Assembly: GCA_038916785.1 (NCBI GenBank)
Contig: JBCLBO010000038.1
Location: forward strand, 1-27,477
DNA from: VFKU01 sp038916785
GTDB taxonomy: Bacteria; Hydrogenedentota; Hydrogenedentia; Hydrogenedentales; GCA-2746185
Reading direction: 5' to 3'
Length of the DNA stretch: 27,477 nucleotides
Shown: positions 16,840-24,808 of the stretch, piece after piece
Position numbering within the stretch: the stretch's first letter is position 1
Layout of the letters: each line of letters starts with the position of its first letter
Program-made: the position numbers and the translations under genes
The notes under the pieces: model-generated
Databases searched by the model: none
The model's input: the letters and a program-made list of their open reading frames with translations, nothing else
Told to the model about the DNA's origin: nothing

Positions 16840-17108
16840 CCCGCCGATAAAGGGCGTGTTGCCCAAATGATCCGGCTTGCCTGGAGAGCGGTGACAGGCC
16901 TCTTTGGACTGCGGCAGCGATAGCTGCCGCTTTCGCGCCGGGAGCTCGCTCCGGCGCAGTGCACACCAAAAAACTGCGATTCCGGTGCGACGACGCCCAG
17001 CTCCGCTGGGCTAAGTAGAGCGGCAGCTATCGCTGCCGCAGTCCAAAGAAATCCGAGTCGTTGAAATTCCGCGCCGTTGGTGTGGGCAACACGCCCTAAA
17101 TCGGCGGG
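16840..17108. repeat. 269-bp nested inverted-repeat (MITE-like) element
   Basis: The outer arms are 16840-16865 and 17083-17108: 26 bases each, inverted, with two mismatches. Inside them lie perfect 31-base inverted arms at 16901-16931 and 17019-17049. Each inner arm is itself a hairpin (GCGGCAGC-loop-GCTGCCGC). Between them are two more hairpins, at 16935-16957 (GCGCCGG...CCGGCGC) and 16995-17011 (GCCCAG-CTCCG-CTGGGC). No reading frame of note is contained. No target duplication was recognised at the ends. A non-autonomous mobile element is the simplest reading. Confidence 0.8.
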
Positions 17109-17184
17109 CTACTATCAATTGCCCCTCCGGGAGCATAGACCATGGACCGATCTTCGCGCGAAATCGAAGGTACGCGATTAACAG

Positions 17185-18513
17185 TCACGTGACCAGTTCG
17201 TAGAGGCCCCATTGGAGGAAGAGACCGATGATGAACACGAGGAATTGAGTGATGGGGATGTAGACGAAAAACAACCAGAGAAAATCGCGGATTCGGAAGT
17301 CGAGCAGGTTGATCAGGATGGCAATTTGTATGAAGAGGATAATCATGCATGCGAGAATGCTCCAGATTATTCCGGCGACGAAGATTCCGGCGAGCAGATT
17401 CAGTGTGATGTAGGCGGCCACGGCCAGGCCCGTACACAGCGCGATGACAGCGAGTATTTGGATCGCGTTGCGCGTGAAACTCTCGTGGGGCAGGTGGCCG
17501 TCGCGATCGAGGGTGAGGTAGATGGCCGCGAAGGCGCCGAGGAAGGACGCGACAATGCGCCATGCCCAGAGCGGGTACTGCACCCATTTCGGCACGGCAA
17601 CGGTCTCGGCGGCGACCGCTCTCGCCGCGGCGAGATCATCGGGATCGGGCGTTCCCCAGCCGGTAAGTGCGATGATGAACGTGAGCAGCAACACTCCGCA
17701 GGCAAGCGAGAAGACGGCCTTTTTGAACCCTTCGGACTTCGTGTCCAAGAACCAGGGAAAATCTTCGACCGGCGCCTGCGGCCCGGCGGGCGCCGTGATC
17801 AGTTCGCTCTCGCGGATTTCGCGGCGGGCGGAGACGTCGGCCTTGAGGCGCTGGGGGACGTCGTGCGTGCCCTGGTTCGAGCAGACGTAACAGATGACGC
17901 CGACGTGCGTCTCGATGCGGTCCCACGCGCCACGGAGTTCGCGGCCGCATTGGGCGCACTTCTCGCCCGTGGGAACGTCGTGCGGCGAGATCGTGTCGAT
18001 GAAAACGTGGCGGCTGCGGCTCTCCTTCGGGCGGACGGCTTCCATCTGGTCGAGGGTCGAGGGGCCTTCCTTGGCCGCGGGCGCCATCTCGAGCGAAAAG
18101 GGACCAGCGACGAGTTTTCCTCGGCGGCGCGTTTCGCTATCGGCTTCGGCGGCGTCGACCTCGAATGGACTGCGCGGGCGCGGCGCGGATGGCGGCGGCG
18201 CGGCGGGCGTCGGCGGGGCGTGTTGGAATGTTGGGCGCACGGCCGTTTCGAGTTCGTCGTCTTCAAAGGGGCTGCGGGGCGCGCCGGATTTTGGTGGCCT
18301 AGGGCCTGCGGCGGGTTGGGTTGTTGGAAGTGCGGTGGACTGAGTGGACGTGGTGGACTCCGTGGACATGGAGCTGAGGTCCGATTCCGCGGCGGGCTCT
18401 TCGATGAGGAGGTCGTGGCCGCAGATGAAACAGGGGATCGTCTGGCCCCGCTTTTCTTCGGGGACCCAGTTTTCGTAGCCGCAGGGGCAGGTGATACGCA
18501 GAGGTTCGCTCAT
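17185..18513 (-). CDS. Zinc-ribbon multi-pass membrane protein, function unknown
   Basis: This 442-residue protein begins with a zinc-ribbon-like CxC...CxxC (Cys9, Cys11, Cys28, Cys31). A long Ser/Thr/Pro/Ala-rich linker follows, with two short repeats (RSPFEDDE and RSPFEVDA). A second treble-clef-like site appears near residues 187-215, with CAQC and CYVC. After that come about six hydrophobic helices, from about residue 265 to the C-terminus. The layout suggests cytosolic metal-binding modules tethered to a membrane channel-like or YIP1-like bundle. I do not recognise a named family. The gene stands alone on the minus strand, with a TAGAAT box about 23 bases before its ATG and a short CGATAG/CTATCG hairpin further upstream. 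Confidence 0.8.
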   Translation of the reverse strand: MSEPLRITCPCGYENWVPEEKRGQTIPCFICGHDLLIEEPAAESDLSSMSTESTTSTQSTALPTTQPAAGPRPPKSGAPRSPFEDDELETAVRPTFQHAPPTPAAPPPSAPRPRSPFEVDAAEADSETRRRGKLVAGPFSLEMAPAAKEGPSTLDQMEAVRPKESRSRHVFIDTISPHDVPTGEKCAQCGRELRGAWDRIETHVGVICYVCSNQGTHDVPQRLKADVSARREIRESELITAPAGPQAPVEDFPWFLDTKSEGFKKAVFSLACGVLLLTFIIALTGWGTPDPDDLAAARAVAAETVAVPKWVQYPLWAWRIVASFLGAFAAIYLTLDRDGHLPHESFTRNAIQILAVIALCTGLAVAAYITLNLLAGIFVAGIIWSILACMIILFIQIAILINLLDFRIRDFLWLFFVYIPITQFLVFIIGLFLQWGLYELVT

Positions 18514-18698
18514 GGCCTTTACCGTATTCTACCGAATCCGGCGGTCGAGTATTCGATGGGGATCGCCTGCTACGATAGAGAAACTATCGACACACACGCA
18601 CATCGAGTGCTTCCACCTCGCGCGCGGAAAAGACAGGCGCAGCGCATTTTCGAAGCGGCGGCTGGCGAACTGGCCCACTACGCTTTAAAGACGAATTC

Positions 18699-18787
18699 AT
18701 CCACCGATAGACAGTGATGAACGCCGATATTGATCGCGGAAAATCAGTGCGCGAACTATCGGTGTTCATCACTGTCTATCGGTGGAT
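18699..18787. repeat. 31-bp inverted-repeat pair
   Basis: Arms at 18699-18729 and 18757-18787 are inverted copies of 31 bases with one mismatch, separated by 27 bases. Each arm carries two spaced copies of CCGATA. The element lies 8 bases downstream of the msrBA stop on the minus strand, with no T-run, so a role as terminator is possible but not typical. The rest of the gap between 18514 and 18698 shows no gene. Confidence 0.9.
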
Positions 18788-18795
18788 AATTGTCC

Positions 18796-19938
18796 TTAGT
18801 GCGCGGCGGGGATGCGGGTGGCCTTCTCGAGCATCGAGCGGATTTTTTCGACTTTCGGCAGGGCCACTCCGCGCACGTAGCCCTGCGCCGGGTTCCGGCA
18901 GACGAAATTCTGGTGGTACATCTCGGCTGGGTAAAACTCTTCTAGAGGCTCGAGCGTGGTGACGATCGGGCCGGCGAATTTTTTTGCCGCACCGAGTTTG
19001 GCGATGACGGCCTCGGCTGACTTTTTTTCCTGGTCGTTCTTGAAGAAGATCGTGGAGCGGTAATGCGTGCCTTCGTCGTGGCCCTGGCGGTTGAGCGTGG
19101 TGGGGTCGTGCGTGGCGAAATGGGCGTCGAGTATCTGTTCGACCGAGATGCGCTTGGGGTCGTAGACGAGGCGGACGGCCTCGGCGTGGCCGGTCTTGCC
19201 GGTGGAGACGGATTCGTAGTTCGCGGTCTTCGCATCGCCGCCGGCGTAGCCGCTCTCGGCCTCGAGCACGCCGTCGATCTCCTCGAAGACCGCCTCGACG
19301 CACCAAAAGCAGCCGCCGGCGATCACGACCTCGGCGGTCTCGAGCGCGGGGACGGACTCGGCGTGCTTGGCGAGGTCGGGCTCGGCGATGAACGAGAGCG
19401 ACTCGGAGTTCAGACAATAACGCAGGCCGGTAGGCTCCGGGCCGTCGGGGAAGAGATGGCCCAGATGCGAGCTGCAGCGCCTGCAATTGATCTCGGTGCG
19501 GGCCATGCCGTGCGACAGGTCGGCCCGCTCGAGAATATTTTCCGAGGCGACCGGCTGGAAGAAGCTCGGCCAGCCCGTGCCGGATTCGAACTTCGCGCCG
19601 CTGGCGAAGAGCGGCAGGCGGCAGGCGGCGCAGGTGTAGACCCCCGCTTCCTTATTTTTCAGCAGGCCGCCGCAGAAGGCCGCCTCGGTGCCCTGCGTGC
19701 GCATGATGCGGAACTGCTCGGCCGTCAGTAGTCTTTTCCATTCGACCTCGGTGTGGATGACGCGCGGCATGACGACCGGCGCGCTGAGCTTGCCGTCAGC
19801 GCCGATCACACGGACATACACGTTCGGCGATTTTTCCTTGAGGGTCATGGGAGACTCCTGTTTGGGTGCGTCCTCGGCGCGGACGGCCATCGAGACAATC
19901 AGGGCGGCGGCGAGCGTGGCAATGAGCGGAAGTCGCAT
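18796..19938 (-). CDS. msrBA: Exported MsrB-MsrA fusion (methionine sulfoxide reductase)
   Basis: This 380-residue fusion begins with a signal peptide (MRLPLIATLAAALIVSMAVRA). The start at 19938 is preferred over an in-frame upstream one because of this signal and a GAGGG site. The MsrB domain comes first: zinc ligands Cys103/Cys106 (CAAC) and Cys152/Cys155 (CRRC), with catalytic Cys175 in RYCLNSESL. The MsrA domain follows from about residue 203, with catalytic Cys210 in GGCFWC and the GYAGG and GHAEAV motifs. Together they reduce both R- and S-methionine sulfoxide in proteins. Export suggests repair of envelope proteins, which needs an external electron donor; none is encoded nearby. The B-then-A order is the reverse of the Neisseria PilB type. 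Confidence 0.95.
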   Translation of the reverse strand: MRLPLIATLAAALIVSMAVRAEDAPKQESPMTLKEKSPNVYVRVIGADGKLSAPVVMPRVIHTEVEWKRLLTAEQFRIMRTQGTEAAFCGGLLKNKEAGVYTCAACRLPLFASGAKFESGTGWPSFFQPVASENILERADLSHGMARTEINCRRCSSHLGHLFPDGPEPTGLRYCLNSESLSFIAEPDLAKHAESVPALETAEVVIAGGCFWCVEAVFEEIDGVLEAESGYAGGDAKTANYESVSTGKTGHAEAVRLVYDPKRISVEQILDAHFATHDPTTLNRQGHDEGTHYRSTIFFKNDQEKKSAEAVIAKLGAAKKFAGPIVTTLEPLEEFYPAEMYHQNFVCRNPAQGYVRGVALPKVEKIRSMLEKATRIPAAH

Positions 19939-20032
19939 GACAGAACCCTCGCAAAACGGTTGTAGGGCGCACCAGACCCGGCGCGGCCCCGGCGTCATAC
20001 AGAATAAACGATTTGGCGGGCGGATTTCATTC

Positions 20033-20051
20033 CTGCGGCGACGATGAAATC
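20033..20051 (-). terminator. Weak hairpin downstream of the ComEC-like gene
   Basis: GATTTCAT (20033-20040) pairs with ATGAAATC (20044-20051) across only three bases; the innermost pairs would be strained. It lies 40 bases past the stop of the minus-strand gene ending at 20092 and has no U-run, so it is only a possible terminator. Confidence 0.2.
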
Positions 20052-20091
20052 GCTCGTGCGCAACTGCTTTGGGGCTGGATTCAAACAGCGC

Positions 20092-21210
20092 TCAGGACTT
20101 GTCATCCATGTCGAAATGACCATACTCCGTCCGCACCAAAGTCCCGTCCGATTCCTCATGGACCCCGCTGATGTAGTAACCTGAATGTCCATCGGTGACC
20201 AGTCGGATATGGCCAATGACTTTCCCTTTGAAGCTGGTTGAACCCGTGCTCGAGGTGCCTTTGACGCCTTGTTCGGTCTGAAACAATGCCTCCAGGGGCG
20301 GCGCGACGACGCAGTCAGGTCGATTGTCTCCGAGCAAAATTTTTTCCACCACGTCTACTCGGGGATGATAGAAGGTTCCCTGGTTCAAGCCGACACTGAT
20401 GAGGCCCACCTCAGGCTTCATCAAGTTGTAGTACGCCGCCGAAGTGCTGCTCTCGCTCCCGTGGTGAGCAATGTGCAGAACATCCACACCCTCGTCCTCT
20501 TTCATGAGTTCCTTCGCAATCAGCGCCCGGGCGACCGGGACCTGGAAGTTCTGCTGATCGGTATCGTGCTCGGTGCAGGCCTCGCGCCCGGATCCAAGAT
20601 CGCCATCCAACACATAGTCGAATTGTCCGTACTTGAGATAGAGAGAAATGGAACGGTCGTTCTCATTCTTCGCCGTTGGCAGCTTCGAACTATCGGTTGA
20701 ATGGACCTTTCCATTGGCCGCCATCACGGTGATGATGGCGCCATCGCCCAAGGGGATCCGGGTGCCCGGCTTTATGGCCTCGACAGCCCCCGCGGAGGTT
20801 TTCTCGGCCGCATCCAGCCATGCCTTACGCATGGCCGCCGTGGGTTTCTTTGGACTTCCCGAATCGTAGTTGGCGATGTTTACGTCGTAATCCGCGTCGA
20901 TGACCGCAGCGTACCCGCTGTAATGATCGGAGTCCCGGTGGCTGACCATCGTATAGTCGAGTCCCCGGCCGGGCTTGAGGTTGATATAGGCCAGGTACTT
21001 GACAATCTCTTTTCCTTTGCCCCGGTTGCCGAAATCGTAGAGCAGACTTGTTCCGTCCGGCCCGACGATCAACGTGCATCCTCCCTGGCCCACGTTGATA
21101 TAGTGGATTTCGAGCTTCCCATCGGGCAGTGTTCTATCCGGCTGCGCGGGCGCGGGAACGCACACCCAAACGCTCAAGACAGTACAGGCGAACGATATCC
21201 AGTGCCTCAT
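20092..21210 (-). CDS. Secreted ComEC/Rec2-type metallo-beta-lactamase-fold hydrolase
   Basis: This 372-residue protein has a signal peptide (MRHWISFACTVLSVWVCVPAPA) and then a stand-alone metallo-beta-lactamase domain of the ComEC type. LEIHYINVGQGGCTLIV starts the fold, SHRDSDHYSG (residues 90-99) is the HxDxDH metal motif, and LDGDLGS and HIAHHGSESS are the later metal-binding segments. In ComEC this domain is thought to degrade one DNA strand during uptake. Here it is free, with no channel domain, so it may act on DNA or another phosphoester outside the cytoplasm. GAGGAGG precedes the ATG. It begins 55 bases after the stop of a small membrane-protein gene on the same strand, so the two are probably co-transcribed. 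Confidence 0.85.
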   Translation of the reverse strand: MRHWISFACTVLSVWVCVPAPAQPDRTLPDGKLEIHYINVGQGGCTLIVGPDGTSLLYDFGNRGKGKEIVKYLAYINLKPGRGLDYTMVSHRDSDHYSGYAAVIDADYDVNIANYDSGSPKKPTAAMRKAWLDAAEKTSAGAVEAIKPGTRIPLGDGAIITVMAANGKVHSTDSSKLPTAKNENDRSISLYLKYGQFDYVLDGDLGSGREACTEHDTDQQNFQVPVARALIAKELMKEDEGVDVLHIAHHGSESSTSAAYYNLMKPEVGLISVGLNQGTFYHPRVDVVEKILLGDNRPDCVVAPPLEALFQTEQGVKGTSSTGSTSFKGKVIGHIRLVTDGHSGYYISGVHEESDGTLVRTEYGHFDMDDKS

Positions 21211-21265
21211 GGGCGGCCTCCTCGATTGGTCATGACTCTTGGTCTCAACGCAGTTTCAGTTCTCT

Positions 21266-21772
21266 TCATTTGCCCGTGCGGGCCTTCAGAAGATCGCTGA
21301 TCATCGTATATCCGGCGGCATCATCTGCGGGATTGCGCTTCACCAGTTCTGATGCTAGAAATCCGGCGATAGCATCGCCATGGTTCTTGCTCTGCGTGGT
21401 GTCGAGACTGAACTTCTCGGAAATTTCGCTCACTAGCTTTTCCAGCGCACCGTAAACCACTTTGACGCTCAGACCCGTCAGGAACGCGAGGACTATCTCG
21501 CTCATCCCTGTTGCGCTTAGCCGCTCCGGATCGATCACGTAAATCACTGCGCCGCCGAGCACGAAACCCAGCAGGACACGAATCCACCATCCTCTAAAAA
21601 CCTCGATATCGAAGCGGTGATTGTTCGCCTCGTCGCTCGCCCTCTTCAGAATGTAAACGCAGGCGCCGAGTCCTCCCCAGACGAATGGATTGATGATTCT
21701 CAGAAAGTACTGGTAGAACTCCCATGAGTGCCCGTCCTCAGGCTGTGGGCGATCACTCCAAAACTGGCCCAA
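21266..21772 (-). CDS. Small membrane protein, possibly the 3' part of a frameshifted gene
   Basis: The 168-residue reading has about three hydrophobic helices (near 23-42, 64-82 and 90-108) around the segments NPFVWGGLGACVYILKR and LAFLTGLSVKVVYGALEKL, then a soluble amphipathic C-terminus. I recall this kind of sequence among conserved bacterial hypothetical membrane proteins but cannot name a function. The only available start is a TTG at 21772 with no Shine-Dalgarno site, lying inside the end of the upstream frame (20 bases shared). Translation by coupling, by frameshifting, or from a gene broken by an indel are all possible. It is followed by the secreted ComEC-like gene. Confidence 0.6.
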   Translation of the reverse strand: MGQFWSDRPQPEDGHSWEFYQYFLRIINPFVWGGLGACVYILKRASDEANNHRFDIEVFRGWWIRVLLGFVLGGAVIYVIDPERLSATGMSEIVLAFLTGLSVKVVYGALEKLVSEISEKFSLDTTQSKNHGDAIAGFLASELVKRNPADDAAGYTMISDLLKARTGK

Positions 21773-22061
21773 GCCGATCGTCGGTTAGGCCCACAAAAAG
21801 GAAGCTCAGAGTCCAAAAAATCAACATCTTGACGTTGGGAGAGTCCACCACCGTGCGTCCGTTTACAATTGGAGCGTCTCCATCGACATCCTTACTCACA
21901 CTACAGACTTCTTCATCGTTCCCGAGGTTCGGATCCGCAGATTCGTCGATATTCGTTTGAGTCGTTATCCTTCGGAGGCATTTGTCGTACTCCTCTTTCT
22001 CGCCAAGCGCATCGCCGAAACTACCCTTTGTACAAGGGTGATTCCCTGAACTACGGATCAC
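21753..22061 (-). CDS. Small protein with one C-terminal membrane helix, overlapping the next frame
   Basis: A GTG at 22061 opens 102 residues: an acidic, polar N-terminal part (EEYDKCLRRITTQTNIDESA...) and one membrane helix near the end (MLIFWTLSFLFVGL). The stop at 21753 lies within the first codons of the next frame, which is shifted by one base. The combined product would be one protein with four helices, so an authentic frameshift or a sequencing indel between 21770 and 21785 deserves attention. No family was recognised. Confidence 0.5.
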   Translation of the reverse strand: MIRSSGNHPCTKGSFGDALGEKEEYDKCLRRITTQTNIDESADPNLGNDEEVCSVSKDVDGDAPIVNGRTVVDSPNVKMLIFWTLSFLFVGLTDDRLGPVLE

Positions 22062-22297
22062 GGCAGCAGTACATGCATATCAGAATCTTTGATGCCGTAC
22101 AAGCAAAAAGGAATTCGCGTCAAATCCGCATGATCCGCCATCGATGGCCGACCATGTATCAATCTCTGATTCGAGTCGTTCAAGTAGTCAGGATGCAGTT
22201 TGGAATGAGGACGTCGCTCCAAGTCTAACCCTTCGCCGATTGGACGTGAATATTTACCTCCGCCGCGTGCATACTCCGCGTCGCTTGCGAGGTCGTA
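22062..22297. other. Intergenic region between divergent genes
   Basis: About 236 bases separate the divergent starts at 22061 (minus) and 22298 (plus). One minus-strand frame stays open here to a stop at 22058 and reads quite protein-like near its end (HPDYLNDSNQRLIHGRPSMA), but it has no plausible start: upstream it is simply antisense to the transporter. It might be a gene remnant. No promoter was convincing. Confidence 0.3.
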
Positions 22298-23194
22298 ATG
22301 GCTCATACCGTCTCCAAATTCCACGAGTCTTCCCTCGCCCCCTATGCCGAGATGCTGGCGGCGTCGCTGTGTTTTGCGTGCATGGGGGCGGCGATTCATT
22401 GGCTGGGCGGGCATTTGCATTGGTCGGTGGTGTCGTTTTTCCGGATGTTCCTGAGCGCGCTGCTGTTGATCGCGGTGGCGAAGGCGCGGGGCATTCCGCT
22501 GCTGGTGCGCGGGGTGCCGGCCATGTGGGTGCGCGCGCTCGCGGGTAGCCTGGGGATGATCGGAAATTTCTATGCGCTCACGGTGCTTAGCGTGTTGGAC
22601 GCGACAGCGATTTATCACACGATGCCGGTGTGGGTCGCGCTGATCCGGTGGGTGGTGTACAAGGAGTCGCTCTCGCTCGCGCAGTGGCTCTGCGTGGCCG
22701 GCGCGATGGCGGGCGTGTTCATCACGGAGGAGGCGACGCCGGACGCGCTGAACTGGGGCCTCGCGGCGGGGCTCGGCGGCGCGTTCTTCTTCGCGATCGC
22801 GTCGATCGGGATGAGCTTTCTGGGCGGCCATCACCCGCAGTCGGTGACGATTCACTTCTCGCTGGTCGCCAGCGGCGTGGCACTCGTGTGCATGGCGATC
22901 AGCCGGCCGGGATGGGACGCGATCGCGCCGCAGTCGGCAGCGATCGGCGCGGCGCTCCTCGTGCCCGCCGTGCTGGGCAGCGTGGCGCAGGTGCTGATGG
23001 CCGGCGCGCTTGGCCGAGGTCATAACGTGACCGTGGCGCTCGTAGGACTCACGCAGGTGATTTTCGCGGGAATCTTTGATGTCGCACTTTGGGGCCGGGA
23101 CTTCAGTCCGGCAAAACTCGCCGGAATCGCCCTGATTTTGGCTTCTGTCGGCGGAATGGCGGCGGGCCGGATGCGCCGTGGCGGGATTCGCTGA
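22298..23194 (+). CDS. EamA/DMT-superfamily transporter
   Basis: This 298-residue protein has ten hydrophobic helices arranged as two EamA halves, the hallmark of drug/metabolite transporters such as RhaT or YdcZ relatives. Family marks include the first-half segment ALTVLSVLDATAIYHTMPVW and the second-half ending LAGIALILASVGGMAAGR. Such proteins exchange or export small metabolites across the inner membrane; the substrate cannot be predicted. It is transcribed away from the membrane/ComEC-like cluster. Fifteen bases after its start the C-rich reading gives SLAPYAEML, entering the first helix. Nothing adjacent suggests an operon partner, although the small gene at 23286 follows 91 bases later on the same strand. 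Confidence 0.9.
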   Translation: MAHTVSKFHESSLAPYAEMLAASLCFACMGAAIHWLGGHLHWSVVSFFRMFLSALLLIAVAKARGIPLLVRGVPAMWVRALAGSLGMIGNFYALTVLSVLDATAIYHTMPVWVALIRWVVYKESLSLAQWLCVAGAMAGVFITEEATPDALNWGLAAGLGGAFFFAIASIGMSFLGGHHPQSVTIHFSLVASGVALVCMAISRPGWDAIAPQSAAIGAALLVPAVLGSVAQVLMAGALGRGHNVTVALVGLTQVIFAGIFDVALWGRDFSPAKLAGIALILASVGGMAAGRMRRGGIR

Positions 23195-23285
23195 TCCGTG
23201 GCACAATTCAGTTAAGTGTACGAAGCGGAAGGGGTCGGCGCTGCCGGGTAACCGGCCGCGCCCGCGCAACGGACGGCGAACAGCG

Positions 23286-23570
23286 ATGACCGAGGCCGAA
23301 GCCAGACACGTGCTCCGTGAGGTGTTTACCCGCTATCAGCGCAACTCGTATGACCAGCTCTGCGACGCGGCGCGCGCGGGTGAACGCATCAATGGACAGG
23401 TGCCCGGCCAGGACACGGGGACGCTGTACCCGATCATTATCGCCACGGAGTGGGCCGATGGGTCCGCGGGCGATATCCGGGTGACGATCGTGGTCCATGA
23501 CCACGGCGCCAACTGCTTCGGGTACATAGCGGCGAATTTTGTGAAATCGCCGGAGCGCGCAGAGGCCTGA
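23286..23570 (+). CDS. Small protein of unknown function
   Basis: This 94-residue reading starts MTEAEARHVLREVFTRYQRN and continues with the strands TLYPIIIATEWADG and IRVTIVVHDHG. The helix-then-strand pattern looks like a small alpha/beta domain without signal or membrane segment. The frame is open further upstream to 23178, but that extension is basic, low in structure and overlaps the transporter end, so the ATG at 23286 is preferred even though no strong ribosome site precedes it. No family was recognised. Confidence 0.55.
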   Translation: MTEAEARHVLREVFTRYQRNSYDQLCDAARAGERINGQVPGQDTGTLYPIIIATEWADGSAGDIRVTIVVHDHGANCFGYIAANFVKSPERAEA

Positions 23571-23661
23571 GACGGGTCTCGCCGCGTCGGCGGCATTCGC
23601 AGGCCGCTACTCCCCTTCCCCGGCAGTCCCTGTTTCGCCGATCCACGGACGGAGGTGCGTC

Positions 23662-24240
23662 ATGCGACAGATACGCGCGGTACTGGCGGCGGCGATGATG
23701 CTGTGCGCTGCGGGCTGCCAACACGACCTGGCGCTCCGCGCGGTGGACTCGAACGACACCTACACGACGACTATTCGCGATGCCGAAGCGTTCGTCATCG
23801 CGTCGGACACGCGGCGCGTGTCCCTCGAATTCAGTCGTCCACCGGTGGATGACGCGATCGATAGTGACATGGTCTTCGTCTACCTCTCGCTTCCTCTGCA
23901 CCCCGTGCGCGGAATCGGGTTCGACAATCCGGGTTTCGGGGTAGGCTGGTCGAACACCGCCATAACCTTCGCCAGGGTCATCGAACCCTTCTCGCGGAAG
24001 CAAAGCGTTGGCGCGTGGGACGGCGACTTCTTCGCAGAGATGCTGGTCGACGTGCCCGCGGAACTCCCGAAGCGCCGCGCGGCCACATCCACGCAGGAAG
24101 CGGGTCCCGTGGACCCCCGCTTCGTGGAGTACGCGGCCGCGTTGCGGGAACTCGTGTACGCAAGCGGCGAATGGCCTGCGGGCGATGTGCTCGCTGGACT
24201 GCCGCAGACGTCACCCGCGGCGGCGGCCGATACGGATTAA
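23662..24240 (+). CDS. Putative lipoprotein of unknown function
   Basis: This 192-residue protein starts with MRQIRAVLAAAMMLCAAGCQ, a signal peptide ending in a lipobox-like AAGC (Cys19), so it is probably lipid-anchored in the envelope. GGAGG lies seven bases before the ATG. The body (RDAEAFVIASDTRRVSLEFS... and HPVRGIGFDNPGFGVGWSN) appears beta-rich, followed by an Ala/Pro-rich end. I recognise no domain. It stands between the small unknown gene and the RraA-family gene, on the same strand as both. Confidence 0.75.
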   Translation: MRQIRAVLAAAMMLCAAGCQHDLALRAVDSNDTYTTTIRDAEAFVIASDTRRVSLEFSRPPVDDAIDSDMVFVYLSLPLHPVRGIGFDNPGFGVGWSNTAITFARVIEPFSRKQSVGAWDGDFFAEMLVDVPAELPKRRAATSTQEAGPVDPRFVEYAAALRELVYASGEWPAGDVLAGLPQTSPAAAADTD

Positions 24241-24331
24241 ACTGGACCCGCACTTGCGCTATCCTTCTCACCGCTCGCGCCGATGATGGTCCAGACGGGG
24301 CCTCGGCTGCGTAGGGGAGGATTGCACGCGC

Positions 24332-24808
24332 GTGAACACGACTGACTTGAGCGATGCGCACCCGGACGCGGTGCAAATTCCTGAGCCGATCTTCGGCAAT
24401 TTCGGCGGCGAGGTGAAGTTCTCCGGGCCGATCGCGACGGTGAAGACTTTCGAGGACAACACGCTGGTCCGCGCCATGCTCGAGACGCCCGGCGCGGGGC
24501 GGGTGCTGGTAGTGGACGGCGGCGGGTCGATGCGCTGCGCGCTGCTAGGCGACAAGCTCGCCAAGCTCGCCATTGAGAACGGCTGGACCGGCATCGTAAT
24601 CAACGGATGCCTGCGCGATTCGGAAGCGATCGGCGATCTGCCCATCGGCGTGAAGGCGCTCGCGGTGCACCCGCGCAAGAGCCTCAAGAAAAATTACGGC
24701 TGGAGCGAGGTGCCGGTCACCTTCGCGGGCGTCACCTTCACGCCTGGGTACCACCTGTACGCAGACATGGACGGAATCGTCGTAGCGCCCAAAGCCCTCA
24801 CACTGTAG
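24332..24808 (+). CDS. rraA: RraA-family protein (possible HMG/oxaloacetate-type aldolase)
   Basis: This 158-residue protein matches the RraA family in length and motif. It shows VLVVDGGGSMRCALLGD, then Asp74 followed after 20 residues by Arg95-Asp96 (INGCLRDSEAIG), the D-x20-R-D metal/substrate signature shared with 4-hydroxy-4-methyl-2-oxoglutarate aldolases. E. coli RraA inhibits RNase E, and several relatives decarboxylate or cleave oxo acids; either role is possible here. The GTG at 24332 is preceded by GGGGAGGA about ten bases upstream. The final codons (Thr-Leu-stop) lie inside the left arm of the inverted-repeat element that starts at 24799. Confidence 0.88.
   Translation: MNTTDLSDAHPDAVQIPEPIFGNFGGEVKFSGPIATVKTFEDNTLVRAMLETPGAGRVLVVDGGGSMRCALLGDKLAKLAIENGWTGIVINGCLRDSEAIGDLPIGVKALAVHPRKSLKKNYGWSEVPVTFAGVTFTPGYHLYADMDGIVVAPKALTL

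Noticed and set aside
17212..18717. 501-codon plus-strand frame opposite the zinc-ribbon membrane gene
   Set aside because: The minus strand encodes coherent membrane helices and paired cysteines; the plus reading is Gly/Arg/Glu-rich shadow sequence.
22058..23269. 403-codon minus-strand frame opposite the EamA gene
   Set aside because: Arg/His-rich antisense of a clear ten-helix transporter. Only its last 60 codons, in the intergenic gap, look somewhat protein-like, and they have no start.
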